This document shows, piece by piece, positions 1 through 13,588 of a stretch of DNA of 64,000 nucleotides (the stretch's first letter is position 1; each line of letters begins with the position of its first letter). The position numbers and the translations under genes are program-made. Under the pieces are notes generated by a model that had not been told where the DNA came from, searched no databases, and saw only the letters and a list, made by a program, of their open reading frames with translations. The DNA is taken from positions 113,501 to 177,500 of the forward strand of contig JAXDDX010000007.1 in the NCBI GenBank assembly GCA_034670405.1. The letters run 5' to 3'. The DNA is from Hoplostethus atlanticus. Taxonomy: Eukaryota > Chordata > Actinopteri > Trachichthyiformes > Trachichthyidae.

Positions 1-280
1 GTCTACTGCTGAGATCCAGGGATGGCTTACGTAACACAAGAGATTATTGCAAAAAGAGCTATCCACCGTTGCATGATGCCTTGTAAAATTGGATTTGCCT
101 TCAACCTCTTCCAGTTGCGTTTTTCTCTGCATGTCTTCGTCCTCGTGCAGGCTCTGGTTTGACCATGACTAGTTTTCTTCTCTTTGTGGGCACTTTCTTT
201 TGATCTCAGCTGTTGTTGCTTTCTTGCATTTCTTGCAGAACTTGTTCCTCCTGTCTCCCATTTGTTTTAGTTATACCATT

Positions 281-283
<3 letters not shown>

Positions 284-336
<53 letters not shown>
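284..336. repeat. (CT)n microsatellite
   Basis: About 26 perfect CT units. Confidence 0.95.
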
Positions 337-340
<4 letters not shown>

Positions 341-1126
341 GTATTAAATGTTGATTGTGCCTGTGAGTGCTGCTGGTACCGTAAATATTGTTAATGTTGT
401 TAATGGATGTGGGAGTAAGATGTATTGTATCCTTCCTCTGTTTTGTTGTGAAATATTTCAGTAAAGAACATCAAAAGTTTTCTCTCTCCCTCTCTCTCTC
501 TTTCTTTATCGCACTCTCCTCTCTGTCTCTCCCGCATCCTCCCTCCCTCTCTCTGCCTCAGCTCCTCCGCCCTCCCTCACCTTTTTCCCCATCATTAAAG
601 TGAACCCTGCAGTGGGATTGGAGTCAGTGACCTGACTTCACCTCCCTCAGTCCCGCAGGCTCGCTACCAACAGCCCTGCCCCAAGCAGATCAGAGCGTGC
701 ACGCACACGCACATGCACACACACACACACACACACATTTAAAAACCCTAGTCTTGCTTTTCTCTACCTAGCAATTAGGCTGTTCTCACTTTCCTTACAT
801 CACTGCTTTTTGTATATGTTTTACAGTAATTCCGTTCTGTTCTTCTTCTTCTTTTTTTTGTGAAAGGGAACACCTTGCAGATTTGAGAGGGAAAACAACT
901 TTTAAAGCAGCTGACTCAAAGGATTATTATACACTTGGCTGTGACTGTTGGGCAGAAGCGTCTCCTATTAAAAAACATCCAAACTCTTGAGTTATGAAAG
1001 GAGTGTGTACTGGTGCTCTTTAGTTGGGAGAACCTGCTGAGGTGTGTGAAACTCTTAAAGAGACTAGTGAGGGAGCTCACTCCGTAAGGGAAACAGTTGC
1101 ACATTCACATTAATCAGTGTTGGAAG

Positions 1127-1162
<36 letters not shown>

Positions 1163-1288
1163 ATGGGAGAAAGAGTGTCAGCTTGTCTCTTTGTTAAAAA
1201 CTAGAGCGTGCAAATGAGTAGTACGCTCAGTCTGCATCCTTCTGTCTGTTTAAAGTATCTGAGTTAGCAGAAACAAACCACTAGGACT

Positions 1289-1356
1289 CTCCTCTCCTCT
1301 CCTCTCCCCTCCTCTCCTCTCCCCTCCTCTCCCCTCCTCTCCTCTCCTCTCCTCTC
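1289..1356. repeat. CTCCT/CCCCT pyrimidine minisatellite
   Basis: This is an uninterrupted polypyrimidine tract of CTCCT-type units, purine-only on the other strand, able in principle to form triplex DNA. Confidence 0.85.
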
Positions 1357-1744
1357 TGTGCAGTTGGCTCCCCCTAAGCTCAAATCAATGTGCTTGTTAA
1401 CAACTTCCCAGATTTTTACTGCATTTCATCACCCCCACCCTTACTTCCAACTCCTCACACACGCACACACACACCTACACACACACACACACACAGAGGC
1501 ACGTGCACTTGGTAATGACTTCCCTTATTGCCGTCTCAGATTTGAACAATGGAGGGGAAACTGCCGTGGCCCATGGGTGACTTCTGTCTTTAGTTACTGT
1601 TGTTGCAATGACTTACAGCTCCACATGACATTAGCTCTAATTGGACTGCACAAATGGGACTCGGAAATACAAGTAGGACAAACTGGTGCTTATGCTTCTT
1701 GGGCTGGTTTGGCACTATCGTGGCATGTTTGCGTGACCCTGTGT

Positions 1745-2835
1745 TAGGGATGCAACGATTATAGATTTTGATGGTACGATTATAGTCTGAGGAAAAACCA
1801 CGGTTTCACGATTATTACGCGTAAATTTATTCCACAACACTATGGATGTATAAAATCACATGAGCATTCATAAATTAGAGGTTTTATTGTATCTTCCCCA
1901 CAAAATTTCTTTGTTGGCATTTTTTTTAACAGTTGCTGCCTTTCAAAACACAAATAATACAGTAGCCAAATAATACATACAAAATAATAAAAATAAACAA
2001 AAAGTATGTCTCTTTGGAATTAAATATAAGCTACATCTTTAAACATCCATGTCAGTATTTCCCTTTTGAACAAAACCGAGTCAAAGGCTGCAGGACCTCT
2101 GTCTGCAAGGCTCTTCTGATCAACTATATTACAAAATAGTATTTTCAGTTCAGCTGCATGGTGATCGCGAAGATGTTGAAGTAAACTGGAGGTGTTGGAC
2201 CCTTTAGCTGCGACTTTTTTTCGGCATGTTTTTGGTCGTCCTTTGTGTAGCCAAAATACTCCCACACTGATGACTTCAGCCGTTTTTTTGGTGGATACAA
2301 ATCGCTTGGTCCCTCTGCCATTGTTTGGCAATGTAGCGTAGCATGGACGGACGTAGCCCCCCCTCGAGCACAATGTCGCTCTCGTGACACCCACACAGAT
2401 ATACAGGTACGGTCTAAATTCCTGTCTGTTTTATTTGTTTCACTTAACTGAGCTGATAACGTTACACAGACTAAAGCTATCTCTCTCTGTCTCGCGTTTC
2501 TCTCTTGCTCTCTCTGACTGTCAACAGTGTCGCTTGGCTTCCGCACGGCATTTTTGCACGCACCACTGGTGTAACGTTAACTTCGTTCCGGTCCCTTTTT
2601 TTTAAACCTTTATTTATTCGGGGGAGTTTCGCTGAGAGCCTTTCGTTCCGGCTGCAGCGGCTGCAGGTTGTGCCGGCAGTAATTTACCATTAATGCCCCT
2701 TTTTTTCTGAGAACAGAAACACTCAGTGTTTTTTTTTTTTTTTATACACTCGGTGTTGCTGAGCCTCTACGGTTATATAACCGTGACGTTTTAAATCGCG
2801 GTTAATAGTAAAATCGGTTAATCGCTGCATCCCTA
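1745..2835. mobile_element. hAT-superfamily element, 1091 bp, perfect 8-bp target duplication
   Basis: Terminal inverted repeats begin TAGGGATGCAACGATTA and end TAATCGCTGCATCCCTA. They are flanked by the identical 8-mer CCCTGTGT at 1737-1744 and 2836-2843, the target-site length of hAT transposons. Only a decayed 5' piece of transposase remains inside, so the element is non-autonomous. Confidence 0.92.
2020..2394 (-). pseudogene. BED zinc-finger remnant of a hAT transposase
   Basis: Two overlapping - frames carry pieces of one BED finger. One reads SSVWEYFGYTKDDQ and the other reads a Cys followed by SSLLQHLRDHHAAEL, as expected for the aromatic, Cys and His parts of a ZBED-type finger. A frameshift separates them and no catalytic domain follows. 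The piece lies wholly inside the 1745-2835 element. Confidence 0.75.
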
Positions 2836-2910
2836 CCCTGTGTGTGTGTGTGTGTGTGTGTGTCTTCTTGTTCTTCCATCCTTGTGAGAACCAGATGGAG
2901 TTGGCTACAG

Positions 2911-2990
2911 TTTAGGGTTAGGGTTTGGGTTTTAAAGGTTAAGATTAGGAGTATGTGTAGGTTAGCCTAAGGTTTAACATTAAGTTTAGT
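2911..2990. repeat. degenerate TTAGGG-like repeat
   Basis: It starts with tagggttagggtttggg and continues with diverged gttaggt/gtttagg units. It is an interstitial telomere-like or common fish simple repeat, and too degenerate to mark a chromosome end. Confidence 0.5.
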
Positions 2991-3034
2991 TTGGGTTTAT
3001 GACTTGGGAAAATTCCATCCACATCCTCCTCCTG

Positions 3035-3215
3035 TGATGTATCAAGTGTTGTAATTTACCCTTTTGTTGTATCCAATTCCCCTCAACCTGCCTCATCTAC
3101 TTCTGCTTCAGTTATTCCTTACATTTCCCAGAATGACTTTTGGCAACCCCCAGAGAACATGGTGGACTTGTTCAGCTGTGTTTCACCTGTAGGTGCAGAG
3201 AGCAATAGCGATAGT

Positions 3216-3262
<47 letters not shown>

Positions 3263-3440
3263 TAGTCGAGAAAAAGCAAGCGTTGAGCCCCTTACTCAAA
3301 ATGCAACATGTCTTGAAGCTACGATTTATTGTTGAACATCGGTGCAAAATGTTGGTTCTAGAAAGAAGCTCTTGTTCTTTGATTCTGAAGGACCGACACC
3401 AAAACCTGATGTCTACACATTCACATTTATGATATTTTAT
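3035..3440 (+). repeat. interspersed repeat family R1, copy 1
   Basis: It shares with 23600-24110, 51600-51930 and 52395-52765 several distinctive blocks: ttcccagaatgac, a gagagcaatagcgatag block, gttgaacatcggtgcaaaa and gaccgacaccaaaacctgat. An AG repeat (3219-3258) has expanded inside this copy. No coding capacity or clear family is visible. Confidence 0.75.
3219..3258. repeat. (AG)n microsatellite
   Basis: About 20 AG units within repeat copy R1-1. Confidence 0.9.
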
Positions 3441-6400
3441 CACATTTCAGGGATTAGCTAACACCTGTTAACGGTTCAGTTAGCCCAACTTTGTTAATGT
3501 CAGGCCACCGTGCACGCAGCCAGAAGACCTGTCTTTGACAAAAGTATTGTTATGGATAGTTCTAACTTTACAACTTTAGAGGCTAACTTAAACTAGGTTA
3601 GGTGACGTAATGTGGCAGAGAGAGAGATTGAGTGCTGCCTATGCAGTGTGGAGACGGAAGGCAGTTTCCATCACAGTCTTTACAGTACCTCAGTTGTCTG
3701 ACTGGACGGAGAGACACAAAGGGAGGTCAGCCTTTTACTGGCTCCAGAGCCAAAACAGTTGACTCTAGCTGAAGAAAGTCGGGAAAGAGTGTCTGTGAGA
3801 GAGGAGGTGGGGGGTGCGTGTTGCGTGCGTGTGTGTGTTTCGTCATCCAGAGCCAGAGGCTGAGGGCTTTTCACTCTCTTCTTTCTGGAGAATGAGAGCG
3901 GGGGAGTCAAGTTCTAGCGGTGAATGGGCTCCAAGGCCTGGGGACACATTGAGCCAAGCTCCGGTAAAACCAACGCTACCAGCCATTCATCAACCTCCTT
4001 TCCAGTTTTATTTCTACATCACATGAAGGTATAGGGACCTAAGGGAGAGACAAACGGAAATGGGGGACAGGAAAAAAGAGAGGTTGGAGAAAGTGTGCCG
4101 CAGATGATAAGAGTGCAACAGAGTAATAAAAAGTCGGAGTTTAGTAAAACAGAGGAGGATACGGAGGATAGTAACACAGCACAACCAGGCACTGTGTGAC
4201 TAACTGCTTCAGTCTCTTTTTGGTTTGTCACTTGTCAGCTTATCAAATACATCAAATGTTTTCTTTACTAGGTGGATCGGGGCTAGTATTTCAGATAGAC
4301 CAGGTTATTGACTGATGGAGTGAGTGAAAGTGTGAGTGAATGATTGAACGAACTCCAAAGAATGGGGCATTAGAGTTTTTCTGGTGGGTTTGTGCATGAC
4401 AGGAGCACTGAGTTTCAGTGTGCCTATAGGTTTCAGGATGAGGGTGAATGAACTAAATTCATTTCTGGGTTAAAAAAAGATAAGGAGTCATGGTTTGCAG
4501 TTTGCTACACATTGACTCACTTTTCACAATAGAGTTATGGTTAGGAAAGTGCAAAATGCAGTACTCAAAGTTACATGTGGCATGCAAAATAAACTAACTG
4601 TGTTATATGAGGTAGTACATCATTCAAAAGGTTCATCCTATGACATTACATTAGATGTTTTTCCTTCTTGAATTTTAGTCACTGCTGCATTTTAAGTAAA
4701 ATGATGATTATTAAATCAAACAAAAAATAATTAGCATGGTCATTTCCTAATATTTGGATTATCCAAATGGCAATGAGCAAAAGTTGCAGCAGTATTTTTG
4801 AAATAGATCTTCAGACCCCCCCATCTTGGTTATGAAAAACAGCCTTTTTCTGTACTTGTTTGTGGAGGGCCGTATTCTGAGAAGTTATCTTGCGATTTAG
4901 AGCTGTGCACTTTGTATCTAAGCACAACATTTTGAGTCTTAAGTTAAGATTTTGGCACATTTTGCTCTTTGCACTAAGAATTTATCACATTGCGAAGATT
5001 GGGCCAAAGCCATCGTAAAACACTATTAGAAAATAGATTATGAACCCCTTAATGGTTCTCAGTGCAATGGCGCGTGACCACTCTGGCTGATAAATTAGTG
5101 TGGAGCACCTGCCAAGGCAGCACATAGTTATCAATTCTGATGCTGGATATGTGTAGCCATGCATTCAAAGAAAATATCAAAAAAGAAAAATGCTTACCCT
5201 TTGCTACATGATAAAACGTATAGTAGATAGTAGCTATAAGATTATACCGCCATTAAAAAATGGGGTCGTGAACCTACTCTCATCCACAATTCCCTTTAGC
5301 TACCATGACAGCCTTTGTTTGTTAGCAGAACCCTTGTTATGTCTACTTTCATTTAAAACTGAAGCCTGCCGAAGTGAGCAAAGCCAAGCGTAATTGGGTT
5401 TCATGTCTACATACTGCACCTTGGCAGGCGTATATGGAGTACCTGAGGCTGCAATATCTTGTTCAATGATGCTGTCGATGTCTCTCCTTCCTAATGGCTT
5501 AAAGAGAGGCAGGCCGTCAAAGCCGGGCTCCACCTAATGCCGGTGCAGCAGATATTACTGTGTCCTCTCGTTTCCTCACCGGGAGAAGATTGGGCCATTT
5601 TAGAGCAGCCAGCCTTGAAATTAGGCTGAGCGTAGAGAGGTGTTGATTCCACGAAGACTAAATAGATTGCTGTCTTTACTTTCACCTTTTTGTTTGATCT
5701 CTCACTTTCTCTCACTTCAGCCTTCTCGTTTCTACTTGTCTCTGGTTTGTGCAGTATTTTTAGCTCTCTCTGGCAAGACTCCTTTTGTGAACATCCGGAA
5801 GAGGAGAATCTGTACCTCGTCTGTGCAGATTTCCCCTTTCCTACGCGGCTCTACATGGACTGCAGCTGTCACCGTCACAGAATTCCCCGTGCTGCTGCAT
5901 TGCTGCCGTACCTTCGCTCCACCCCCGAAGGAAAAACCATTCGGAAAAAAATGCTCGGTTGTAGTGCAGGGCAGATGCCAGGTGGGTTTGTTCCTCGATT
6001 AAAGATGCCACTGTAAAACTCTGTTCTGCCAGCCGTAGTGTGAAAGTCTATTTTCAGCTGTTATTCAGTCAGTCAGTTGAGGGCTGTTTCAGAAGGTCGA
6101 TGGTCTCCAACGCAAATCAATTGAAATTAGTTCTCTCTGTTTGCGCTCTGCCCTGTCAGCAGGCTAATGCTAATGAGCTCACTTGAACGTGGCGTGGCGG
6201 GGGTGCAGGGCGGCACTTTCCATCCACTTCACTTTCGCTTTGTGTGTGTGTGTGTTTGTTTCTACACACATCCCCACGTATGCGTGTTCACTTTTACACT
6301 TGAGAAAGATTGCTTCTGCCGCGTGCACCACTTGTATAATAGCCTGTTCTGTCTCATTCCTTCCCGACTCCTGGTGGCAGGTTGCAAAGTGGATTTATCA

Positions 6401-6488
6401 GATCTGCACCATGTGCAAGAGCGTAGGGATACGTACTTCTGCCAAAGTATCTATTTACACACTGATATCCAACCATATGCATTTTGAA

Positions 6489-6577
<89 letters not shown>
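6489..6577. repeat. (GT)n microsatellite
   Basis: About 40 GT units, ending in a GC-rich alternating run (gcgcgcg), with Z-DNA-forming potential. Confidence 0.95.
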
Positions 6578-6578
<1 letters not shown>

Positions 6579-7061
6579 TTTCATTCCCCTTGACGACCTC
6601 CTTCACAACCAATGCCGACTCTTATTCTTCATGATTTAGTGGGATTTGATCAAAAGTTGCTGATGAAGGGAAAAGAACAGGGGCTGCCTGCCGCCTTGGG
6701 AGACGAAGCAGGAGCAGGCTTCATTAGCAATGTATGCAGATGTAGAGGAGAGCTGTGTGTGTGTGTGTGGGTGTGGGTGTGTGTGGGTGGGTATGTACAT
6801 GCGTGTATTTGTGAATTCACATACGCCCAGAGGCCAAAGCCGCAGCTTGGAGGTTATAGAAGTGTATCTCCTGTTCTTATTATCTCGTCATTGTGTTGCT
6901 GCCTGTTTTATTTTTCTCTCTCTCTCTTTCTGCCTCTTAATCTTTCTGTCCAGTGTAACCTTCTTTTTTCTCTTCTTCCCCTCTCCCTCCAGCTTTTTTT
7001 TTTCCTTCCTGTGACTGCCCTCCCTTTGCATCTCACTTGTCATTTCTCCTTCCACCTTCTT

Positions 7062-7092
<31 letters not shown>

Positions 7093-7317
7093 CACTGTAG
7101 CTCTTCGTCTGAGAATTTTATTATCTCTGACAGAGATGAAGGTTGAATTTTTAACCCTCTTTCTCCTTTCATCTCTTTGGTTCTTGCCTCCCTCCCCCCT
7201 CTCTCTCTCTCTTTCTCTCTCTCTCTCTGTTGGTGTTTATGATGCCTTGCGGCTGCCTTATCTAATGCACCCTGCCTCAGCTGATAACTGGGGCCTGTCA
7301 ACTGCTTCCAGCGCCAC

Positions 7318-7411
7318 TGTGTGTGTGTGTGTGTGTGTGTGTATTAGTCTTAGTGCATGTGTTTTCATGTAAGTGCGTGTGAGTGTTTGCATGTACAAGT
7401 GGGTGTGCAAT

Positions 7412-7456
<45 letters not shown>
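7318..7456. repeat. two GT microsatellites with GT-rich spacer
   Basis: GT runs at about 7318-7342 and 7418-7456 are joined by degenerate GT-rich sequence. Another GT run follows at 7573-7606. Confidence 0.9.
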
Positions 7457-7460
<4 letters not shown>

Positions 7461-7569
7461 ATGGGTGCAGAAGAGAAACACTGCCAATACACAGACAGAC
7501 TCCCATCCTCTGGGTGTAATCAGAGGCGGATGTAGAGACAGATGATTACATGGGTGTTTGAGTGTTTGA

Positions 7570-7612
<43 letters not shown>

Positions 7613-8868
7613 CCTGCTATCATTTGATTGAGCAGAGAATTAAATGCATGTTGAGCTATGACAGTGATTACTCCCACACACACACACACACACATGCATA
7701 CACGTATACACAAACACCCCTCAGGTGACTTCTTGATGTGCAAAGTAGACTCCTATTCCTGAAATGGGAGCATTACGTGTCACTTGTATGGCTGCCTCTG
7801 GGGCCCAAAAAGAAGAGCATTGCACCAGTCTTACTCAGAGTTGTTATTTTGTCTTCAATGATAATTTGCAAACCAAATTTACTGGTGTTAAAACAGAAAC
7901 CTTTTTTTGACGTCTTTTGATGTTACCTTAGGTTATCAGTTATTCTTTCACCGTTCAGTTTCTGTGATAAAATTATTTGTTTTGTAGGCAATCAGGCATT
8001 CCCTAATTATAATTCCTCCATTCTCATTTTCCTCAGAGCCATCTATCAATCGGGGAAGGAAGATAATTACATTTGTGCTTTCTGAGTTTCCGCACTTGTT
8101 AACATCCATCCCACCGTGAATAAAAGCATTAAAGACGGGCTCTATTTGCGCCTTTTGTTCTCTTGACTCGCATGAAAAAAAAAAGTTTTTTGAAAGTATT
8201 GGAAAGCTAATTGGAGAGCGTTGTCTTCCAATCTTTGGTTGTCGTGGGATGTGTGAATGAAGCTTTCGCCCATCGCCAGTTTACAGTTATTTGCTTTTAT
8301 CTACTTTTTTTGTTTTTTTTGGCACGGCGAGGACTGAAGACGTGCATAATTAATAATTAAATAAAATGTGTGAATGCAGTTGTGAAGACAAAATGTCCAA
8401 GACTAAACTGTTTAAACTAAGATAGAAAATGAAGATAATATCACGCTAATGATACTTACCTACAGTGGTAGCCATTGTAGAAGTCCCTCTCTATGCATTA
8501 ATGCTGTGGACAATTATTTCTTATGATTAGTATTGTAATACAAAACTGCAGTTCCCAAGCTATTCCTTTCAACAGCTGATAGGAGAGTAAAACTTGAGAG
8601 TGAAACATGCCCTCGGCTTCCTTTAACACGGCTGCATCTGTATGTGTGGGAGGTTTTTTTGTTATTGTTTTCATTTCCGCGCTGAGAATCTTTCTCTGAA
8701 GCAGGACGCACACAAAGGCACAAACACACACGTTCTGCAGTGCCTGTCTCAGCTGTTGGCTACCGTCCCCTTCTCACTGCGGACCCTGTCCTAGCCTCTG
8801 TCAGCCGGGACAGTGGAGATGACAGTGGCTGACAGTACTGATTAGAATGCCCTTCAACCTGGTGCGCG

Positions 8869-8871
<3 letters not shown>

Positions 8872-8920
<49 letters not shown>
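8872..8920. repeat. (CA)n microsatellite
   Basis: About 24 CA units after a gcgcgcacgc start. A second CA run lies at about 9069-9100. Confidence 0.95.
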
Positions 8921-8923
<3 letters not shown>

Positions 8924-9066
8924 CAGAGCCATGCGCAGACAGAGAAGTACAAAGGCAACGGCACACATCCCCATGGCCGCTACGGATCATCTAATCTCTC
9001 AGAGCTGCCAGTTTAGGGGAGACCCTTCACCTCACACACATGCTTAGCCAGCTGATATGTTAAAGC

Positions 9067-9105
<39 letters not shown>

Positions 9106-10172
9106 GTATATCTTGGACAAAAAGGACAGAGACATAATAATACACTACACACATGCTCCTACAGTGACCAACACACAAAGAGTAAGCGAGTAAGAGAATG
9201 AAATAGCTATATTTCTACAACACTATACCAAGATCATACACACATACACACACACAGACACACACACACACAGACACACACACACCACATACACATAGAC
9301 CTATGGGCAAAACGTCAGATATTAATTCTCCACAAGCAATACGCTGCCTGTTATTGCACACTTTGTGCTTTTGTGCTTCGAATCTAACCCTGCTAAATTG
9401 CTCCTGAGGAGATCAATGCAGTCGTGCGGTATTGAACGGGATGGCTGTATAGTTTCATGCACAGTAAACCATAACTAGGAACAGTATACAGTGGCATGTC
9501 TACACACATGCAGTATTGCACCATGATTCCATTGATTGTTTACATACTGCATACACCATATACACAAAAACATGAACTGTTGACTTTAGGGCTGCCTTTG
9601 GAGACTGAGCATGACAACGACATTGGACTGTGAAGGAAGGGATGTCGTGCCTGGAATATAAAGTGTATTTCAACCTCTTAGCTCCACTATGATGTTTTAC
9701 ACAGGATGTACGGTCCCTCGTGCCCCTTATTCCACAGTGAGCGTTTACTGTACATAGAGGCTTTATTTGGAAGCCCGGGGAAAGGGTTGAGCACGGATAA
9801 ATCATCAGCGTTATCAAGTGGGCAGCTCCCATCAGAGTTGTTTTTGTATGAGGACCAAAACACTTCAGTATGATTAATGACTGCAGTGAAAATATTGTCG
9901 TGTCCTACAGATGTCCTTGTATTTCCAATTTTGCCCTTTTTTTTATTTTTTTTATTCTGTCGACAGCGGACATCGCCCTGTAGAAAATGTTTTATGATCA
10001 CTGGACCAAGCCAAACCACTGATACAATGTGGTTCAATGTCAACAATTACATGAGCCACATTGGGAGAATCAACCGTTTTTTTCTGCAGGTTCACCCAAC
10101 AATCTGTGGTCAGAGAATTATTTGAACAGGACTGACACACTGTACAGATTTTGAATGCTCATTCACTGAGTA

Positions 10173-10570
10173 TTAGTTCAAGTTCAAGTTCAAGAAGTTT
10201 ATTTGTCACATACACACACGGGGTGTGCAGTGAAATGTAAAAAAGTGGCAATGCTCAACAGAAATGTGCAAAGGGCAAAATATCAGGTTCACACTATTTA
10301 CAATAAAAAAAACAACACAATATTACAGTAAGAGCACTTTGAAAATAAAAATATAGTAAAAAAGGGAAATCTTATGTATGTAATATAATATAAATTATGT
10401 GTAGTCGCTACCTAAGTGTGTGAGTGTGTGTGTGCATAAGAGGGGCAGTGTGTGGGTCTTGGTGGGGGCCCTGGTGAGGTCGGAGTTCACAGTCCTGATG
10501 GCCTGAGGAAAGAAACTATTAGTAAGGAAACACGGTCCTAAGCTGGCCTCCTGCCCTGCCTCACTCATGT
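10173..10570. mobile_element. tail fragment of a fish non-LTR retrotransposon
   Basis: It begins with (TTCAAG) repeats, then aagtttatttgtcacata and gtgcagtgaaatg. Further on comes cagtcctgatggcctgagga. In antisense this is the 3' end, with short tandem tail, common to fish LINE copies. No reverse-transcriptase frame is left. The exact clade is uncertain. Confidence 0.6.
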
Positions 10571-10746
10571 ACTCATACTGTATGGCAAAGCTGTGTGTAT
10601 GTGTGTGTGTGTGTGTGTGTGTGCGCATTCTGAGGGTTCATTGACTAGACGGTAGCCTGGAGACAAGAGCACCCTGGGTAATTGGGCTCCTGTTTGGTCC
10701 TGCATGGCACTGGAATTGTGTCTGGGACATCTGCCATCCTAAATGC

Positions 10747-10749
<3 letters not shown>

Positions 10750-10790
<41 letters not shown>
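10750..10790. repeat. (GT)n microsatellite
   Basis: About 20 GT units. A shorter GT run lies at 10591-10622. Confidence 0.9.
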
Positions 10791-10791
<1 letters not shown>

Positions 10792-12604
10792 CCTCATGCT
10801 GTTTCTGAATCATTACATGAATTTCATTAAATGCATGTTTCAATATGTTGACATACCAACAATGTCTGCTCTTTTCTAACAAGCCTGCTATTGTCCATTT
10901 CTACCACCATGGCACAATATAATTAACAGGACATCCAATTGAGTTGAACACCGCTGTGACCCGTACAGGGCATGGGCAGCGTGTTTCCACCTAGCCTCTA
11001 TAAAAGGGTAAATTCACTGGAGAGTTGCAATTCAGCTGGGCTCTGTACAAATATACCGAGGGCCACGGAGTGTCAAATATGGCCATTTACTGCAATGTCA
11101 TCTACGAGAAGCTCTTTTTCGCACGCTGGACAAAAGAGAAAGGGGAGGGAGACTGTGTCAAGCATAAACAAATCATAGCGCTTCTCATTTTCGCTCCTGC
11201 CCGATACGTTACGACGTTACGAACGGCCGCCAAAAAGAGAAGGACGAGAGAAAAAGAGTCAGAGGAATGAGCTGCCGATGGAAAACGAAGAAACGGGGAG
11301 TCGTTTGTATTCTGTCTCGCTGTTGTTTTCTCAGTTAATAGACATTGTGGTCTCTCGCTCTCTCTTTCTCTCTCTCTTTCTTCCTTCCTTCTCCTTTTTT
11401 CGCTTCCCTCTAGCTTTTGCTTTTATCGCCTCCCCTGTCCATCTCTCCCAAAATGATTGTCAACATTAGGGAGATTGAACTGATGCTGTTAGCATTACTG
11501 CAGTTATCTAAACACTTCCCCCCCCCCCGCCCCCCCCCCTCCCAAGACACTCTGTTATGACAGGGAGGCAGACAGCGGAGACTGATAGCCATCTGCAGGC
11601 AAACAAAAGGCCTGACTGAGCTCCGGTGCTGCGTAATGAAAATGGATTATACACATTATAATATTGCTGGCTTTCCTCAATGAATAACCGTAGATGGTCT
11701 AGTATTCATCATGAAATACTGCTTATGATGGATCGCTGAGTGTGCATATGTGTGGGTGGCTGTGTGATGGCAAGCGCTGATGAGGGTCTAGATGGAGAGA
11801 TGGAGAGAGATGGAATGAGGCTGGGTATGATTGATATGGCTAATAAATGACACTCTGATTTCAGGGCTGACACGGCCTACTTCAACGAAATGCCCTCCCC
11901 TCCCTCTCCGCCTTCCCCGATGCCATCTGATTATTTTGCAGCCTCTGGGTATTAATAATTGAACAGTTTGTATAACAAACCCCCCCCCCCCAACACACAC
12001 ACACACACACACAAAGCACCAATTGTCACCCTAAGGCCCCTTGTCCTTAAATCGAGGCTGCTCCTCTGTTTTGTTCGTTCCCATAGCAATACACAGGATC
12101 TGATGTACCTGTTCATTGTTCTATTATGGGAGAGGAAATAGGTTGTGGGCGAGAGCAGGTATGACATTAGGGTTATCAAGTGGGCACCTCCCATCACAAA
12201 TGTGTTGTTGGATTAGACTCACAGCACCTCCAGAAGGCTACGTTCTGGCATCCCAGCACCACCGAACCCAAAGCAACAACGGTATCAACAACTTTCCTCG
12301 TCCACACTACCCTGTAGCTACACCCCGTCATTCCTAACCTCACTGTTGGGCTTAATAACAGCAGGCTAATGTTGAGAGCCATAATGCGCGCACAACCGTG
12401 GAGTTTGTTCAGTTAATTGGAGCAGTGAGACGTGCTCTCGGTTGTCATGGAGACTCCTCTGGGAGACAGACAGACAGACAGTCAGTAGCCCTACAGCAGC
12501 AGTATTACTAACAGTTATATAATCTACAGCCTTAGATATAGGACTACTTGCCTTTCATCTGTCTTTGTTGCTGGATTTCTCTGCCTCTGTTGCTCTCTCT
12601 CTTA

Positions 12605-12644
<40 letters not shown>

Positions 12645-13267
12645 AGACAGACACAGACACTCATTCTCTGGCTAAAGGCTTAAGATCTTGCTCTCTCTTC
12701 CCCCCCTCCTCTATCTGCTTCTCACTGGAGGCTCCTATTGCCATTTGGTGGTGTTTTCATAGATGTACTGTGTGAGTTACTTCAGGTGCGTGTTTGTAGT
12801 TTTGAACGGTGCCACTGTTTTGGTAAATCACTGAACGATAATCAAGCTTGAGGCATGATATTCCCATTAACATCTTGCAGAACATGTCCATGGAGAGCAC
12901 TTTACAAATATCATTGTAGATTCAGACCCACTGTTTATCTTTTATAGAACCAGTTAAATCAGAGTGTGATGCTGGGACTATGTTACCCTAGCAAGCGAGG
13001 CCTCATGGTGAGGTTGGAGGCAGTTGAGCATTTGGCCCATTTGTGTTACATTCACAGCTTAAGCTTCAGCATTAATGAGTTGGACAACAATTGCAACACA
13101 TACAGTGGCAATTTCTGTCCAATCCAGTCATCAAGAGTCATCAAGTCAACAGTTAAAAGTCACAACAACTCACAGCTATTTGAATCAAAAGGAGCGTGCT
13201 GTAATTGGAACAAAAGCCTCCCCCTCCTTACTGGCTCTGAGTTTTTGGCTGCAGTAGAGTCTGGCTG
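10791..13267 (+). other. mgat5b intron, no gene seen
   Basis: It contains a homopolymer C tract (about 11518-11540), CA runs (about 11995-12013 and 12605-12642) and otherwise unassigned sequence. Confidence 0.5.
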
Positions 13268-13588
13268 TACCCATACGGAAATGTAATATATGACATATAT
13301 GCCCCTATATCAGCGAGCGATACTGCCATATATGTTACATATAAGGCGATTTATTATTACCACATACATACATCCTCTGGATGTATGACGATATAGGTTT
13401 TAACATATATGAAATATCCATAGTAAAATTTGTATATGTACATATATGAAAAATTTGTATTGTATGAATTTGTATATGGTATTATATGTTGCAACCATAT
13501 ATGTTAACGATATATGTTTAATTTATATATTTATATATGTTTATTAAAACAACATATATACAACATATATAACATAAACATATGCCTC

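Larger units (their letters stand above)
1..1736 (+). other. mgat5b intron (left part), simple repeats only
   Basis: No coding exon is seen. It holds a CT repeat (284-336), short CA/GT runs (about 714-737 and 1129-1160) and a CTCCT/CTCCC pyrimidine tract. Upstream mgat5b exons were looked for by their conserved peptide (…LGHGLRVTVSLKELQ) and not found here or anywhere left of 16211. Confidence 0.6.
3445..10170 (+). other. mgat5b intron, no gene seen
   Basis: Non-coding sequence with many microsatellites. Open frames at 5640-6016 overlap each other in two frames and match nothing I know. Low-complexity CT-rich stretches (about 6915-7230) produce only Leu/Ser-type frames. Confidence 0.55.

Noticed and set aside
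5640..6016. Overlapping 108- and 120-codon + frames with a plausible acceptor (gtttgtgcag) and donor (ccaggtgggt)
   Set aside because: Both frames are open over the same bases, neither resembles the missing mgat5b region or any protein I know, and no partner exon is visible.
9810..12196. 25-bp similarity gttatcaagtgggca.ctcccatca at 9810-9834 and 12172-12196
   Set aside because: Short, isolated match with no extension on either side. It may be a tiny shared repeat fragment, too little to name.
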